This document shows, piece after piece, positions 4,736 through 6,992 of a DNA stretch of 6,992 nucleotides. Below the pieces are notes generated by a model. That model searched no databases. It saw only the letters and a list, made by a program, of their open reading frames with translations, and was not told the DNA's origin. A program made the position numbers and the translations under genes. Position 1 is the first letter of the stretch; every line of letters starts with the position of its first letter. Source of the stretch: Fluviibacter sp964387485 (GTDB taxonomy: Bacteria; Pseudomonadota; Gammaproteobacteria; Burkholderiales; Rhodocyclaceae); NCBI GenBank assembly GCA_964387485.1, contig CAYLWV010000077.1, positions 1-6,992 on the forward strand, given 5' to 3'.

Positions 4736-6992
4736 AGAATTTGTAATTAAACGCGGTGTAGTAACTGATACCCATGCCAGGCACTGCCGTGCCCCACGGC
4801 ACACCCGTGCTGCTCATCGTTTTTCCCTGCCCCAGATAAGCGCCACCCAGCGGTTGGTAATACAAGGTGTTAAACAGGTTATTAATACCAGCATCCACAC
4901 GGACTTTGGTCCACGTATAGCTGGCTTTCAGGTTGGTGAGGAAGTATCCCGGGGTCGGTATCTCGTTACGCTCGACCGATAGGAAGTTGTTCTTGTTGGC
5001 AACGGCTATGAACTGCAGCTGGTTATCCCAGCCACCATACTGGTGCGTAAAGTTGATCTTTCCGTTAACCGGCATGACGTTATATAAACCGTAGCCAGTC
5101 ACGAGATTTTTGCCATAGGTCCAGTTGAACAGTCCCTGGGCACTGAATCGTCCAAAGTCCGTCTTTGCAATCGGCATCTGCCCATCCAGATCAATCCCGG
5201 CCAGGTTGGCATTCTGGTTGACGTAACGCAGCACATTAAACGAGTTCGTTGCCAGAGTCGTTTGGGCCTGATTCGTTGTCGAATTCCACTGGATCGCATC
5301 AATGTAGTTTTCGACATACGAGTAGAAGGGTGATGCCTTGAGCATGTAATCCCGTTCTGTCGTATGCAGGTCGTAAACAGCCGATGCGGTATAGGCGGTT
5401 TCCTGCTTCAGATCTGGATTGCCAAAGTAACCGTTACCATCACCCACATAGTTGTTCATTAATGCCGCCATGGACCATGTCGACCATGTGTACAGCTCGT
5501 ACAAGTTAGGCGCACGGACCTGTCGCGCCAAGCCTAGTTCAAAATCCTGACGCTCACTATGCTTATAGGCATTCGTAAACGTCACATCGACGTTATTGAA
5601 ATTGTTATTCAGATTTGAAGCATTGAAGGCATTCGCATCACGCACCTGATTGCCGGCCGTACCATAGCCATGCACATTACCGGTGGAAGAATTAATGTTC
5701 GAATAACGAACGCCGAGTAACGATTTCCAGCTTGGCGAAAACCGCTCTTCCCATTCGCCAAAAATGGATGCCATCTGCTGTAGGCCACCGTTGATATTCT
5801 GGAAGGTGTTCGGCGCCATATTGGAACCGGTGCCTAATGATGGCGGCCACCAGTCATTCAGGTAGTAACGCTGCCACTCGGCACCAGTACGCAGCAACGA
5901 GGCTTCACCCACATTCACATCGCCCTTCACCTTGACCCCGGTGGTATTGCTGTTGGTGTTCATGGGCATACCGGGGATGTCATAGCTACCTCCGTACCAG
6001 TACTGTTTGTCTGGTCCGAAATCCATCTGGTGGTTCAACTGCTCGTAGTAGGCCTGCGCCTCCAACTTACCCCAGTCATATCCGCCCCAGTATTGCAGGT
6101 TATAACGGTTCTGCTGGTTTCCTGTAAGGTCCATCCGCTGATTCACATAACCTTCATAGGGAATATCCTGCCAGCTGTATTTGAGCTGAAGCGTATGCTG
6201 GTCACTTTTGAGGGCCATGGCCACCGCCTGATTGGTCGATTCATACGATGTCGAACCCACCATATTCGCCGGCAAGGTTGTGCTGCCATTGGGACCGGAG
6301 CTGGTCGTCCCTCTTGTCGTGATCGGGTTATGGAAGTTCCCACCTGCCGTGTAGTTATTGGCAGAGGAGGTAGAACCTGTATACGTCAGACTGAACCAGT
6401 CGGTTGCCGCTGTAAGACTGAGGTTAGCGCCGATATTATTGTTATTGGTGCCGTAGAAGCCGCCGACATTACCGGTAATGAGGCTCTGACCCTCTTCGGC
6501 AAAGGTCGGTTGACCGGTGCTGGCAACAATCGCGCCACCGATGCTGTTAAAGCCGACGCTCACGGGTTTCAGGCTTTTAAAGACCTGCAGACTCTTGATA
6601 TTGGACGGATCAACATACGAAAGCGGGGTGTTCATGTGATTCGGACACGAGGCGATGGCATCCACGCCATCGAGCACCACATTGATCCGGTCATCGGCCA
6701 GACCACGGATCACCGGGATACTGGAAACCGCACCGCCAACCTGGAAGGCAACACCGGAGACATTGGTCATCAGGGTTGCCGTATCAACGTTCGCGGCTTT
6801 CTGGATCGCCAGTTCTTTACCAACGACCACGGCATCCGCATCGTAGCGGGTGGCGGTTACATCCACGTTCACGGGTTCGGCGGTGGTCTCCTGGGCCCAG
6901 ACCGGGACACCCGTAAAAGCAAAACTCAGGGCAAGCGCAAGCGGCTGCAGCGCAAACCCATGAGGCTTGCGAATATTCATTCGGGACTTCAT
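4734..6992 (-). CDS. oprC: TonB-dependent copper receptor, OprC/NosA family
   Basis: A 752-residue outer-membrane receptor that imports copper using TonB/ExbBD energy. A signal peptide ends at VWA (residue 33). A TonB-box-like VNVDVTATR follows (41-49), then the plug domain (about 55-165, with VIRGLADDRINVVLDGV at 94-110), then a 22-strand barrel to the C-terminal Phe in FNYKF. The two halves of the copper site described for Pseudomonas OprC are both present: CxxxM as Cys116-PNH-Met120 in the plug and HxM as His321-Gln-Met323 in the barrel. This makes copper far more likely than a siderophore as substrate. The barrel is rich in Asn, Thr and Tyr, and there is an Asn run at 183-186. The putative ATG is the last three bases of the window, so its ribosome site and promoter are unseen; Met5 (codon 6980-6978) is a possible alternative, and a start further upstream cannot be excluded. 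The HTH gene follows 10 bases downstream. Confidence 0.94.
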   Translation of the reverse strand: MKSRMNIRKPHGFALQPLALALSFAFTGVPVWAQETTAEPVNVDVTATRYDADAVVVGKELAIQKAANVDTATLMTNVSGVAFQVGGAVSSIPVIRGLADDRINVVLDGVDAIASCPNHMNTPLSYVDPSNIKSLQVFKSLKPVSVGFNSIGGAIVASTGQPTFAEEGQSLITGNVGGFYGTNNNNIGANLSLTAATDWFSLTYTGSTSSANNYTAGGNFHNPITTRGTTSSGPNGSTTLPANMVGSTSYESTNQAVAMALKSDQHTLQLKYSWQDIPYEGYVNQRMDLTGNQQNRYNLQYWGGYDWGKLEAQAYYEQLNHQMDFGPDKQYWYGGSYDIPGMPMNTNSNTTGVKVKGDVNVGEASLLRTGAEWQRYYLNDWWPPSLGTGSNMAPNTFQNINGGLQQMASIFGEWEERFSPSWKSLLGVRYSNINSSTGNVHGYGTAGNQVRDANAFNASNLNNNFNNVDVTFTNAYKHSERQDFELGLARQVRAPNLYELYTWSTWSMAALMNNYVGDGNGYFGNPDLKQETAYTASAVYDLHTTERDYMLKASPFYSYVENYIDAIQWNSTTNQAQTTLATNSFNVLRYVNQNANLAGIDLDGQMPIAKTDFGRFSAQGLFNWTYGKNLVTGYGLYNVMPVNGKINFTHQYGGWDNQLQFIAVANKNNFLSVERNEIPTPGYFLTNLKASYTWTKVRVDAGINNLFNTLYYQPLGGAYLGQGKTMSSTGVPWGTAVPGMGISYYTAFNYKF

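Noticed and set aside
4724..4804. Longer N-terminus of the HTH protein (start at 4804)
   Set aside because: It would overlap the last 70 bases of oprC; the strong Shine-Dalgarno directly before 4723 supports the shorter protein.
6143..6343. Small frames inside oprC on both strands (for example 6143-6343 minus, 6655-6846 plus)
   Set aside because: These are out-of-frame or antisense shadows of a receptor with clear plug and barrel features throughout.

Overview
The window reads as chromosomal DNA of a Gram-negative bacterium, most likely a beta- or gammaproteobacterium. It encodes two outer-membrane proteins, several Sec-type signal peptides, an OprC/NosA-type copper receptor and a thioredoxin 2 with an N-terminal zinc ribbon. 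I cannot name the genus. The sequence is a draft scaffold: a run of exactly 100 N (3906-4005) joins two contigs, so the link between the left and right halves is only as good as the scaffolding.

Left half, all on the + strand. A three-gene block encodes parts of a metal importer: a porin-like outer-membrane protein with an N-terminal coiled coil (48-1664), a ZnuA-like periplasmic metal-binding protein (1677-2591) and a ZnuB-like inner-membrane permease (2602-3372). The genes are 12 and 10 bases apart, so this is almost certainly one operon. The ATPase such a transporter needs is not here; it may lie just upstream of base 1. After 90 bases that contain a plausible promoter comes a PCu(A)C-type periplasmic copper chaperone (3463 into the gap), intact apart from its last residues.

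Right half. Immediately after the gap, trxC (thioredoxin 2) runs on the + strand and lacks essentially only its start codon. It converges, with 16 bases between the stops, on a minus-strand pair that reads from the right edge: a full-length OprC-type TonB-dependent copper receptor (6992-4734) followed 10 bases later by a 91-residue helix-turn-helix protein (4723-4448). The Shine-Dalgarno sequence of the latter overlaps the receptor's stop codon.

Taken together the window is a transition-metal uptake and handling locus. OprC would take copper across the outer membrane, PCu(A)C would carry copper in the periplasm for cuproenzymes such as cytochrome oxidase, and the porin/SBP/permease set would import zinc or a related divalent metal. 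The components belong to known families. The less ordinary parts are the plug-less outer-membrane partner of the ABC importer, the substrate-binding protein without the usual fourth metal ligand, a CXC motif in the copper chaperone, and the small regulator-like gene coupled to oprC. No stretch longer than 300 bases lacks a gene. I see no tRNA, rRNA, CRISPR array, insertion sequence or riboswitch.
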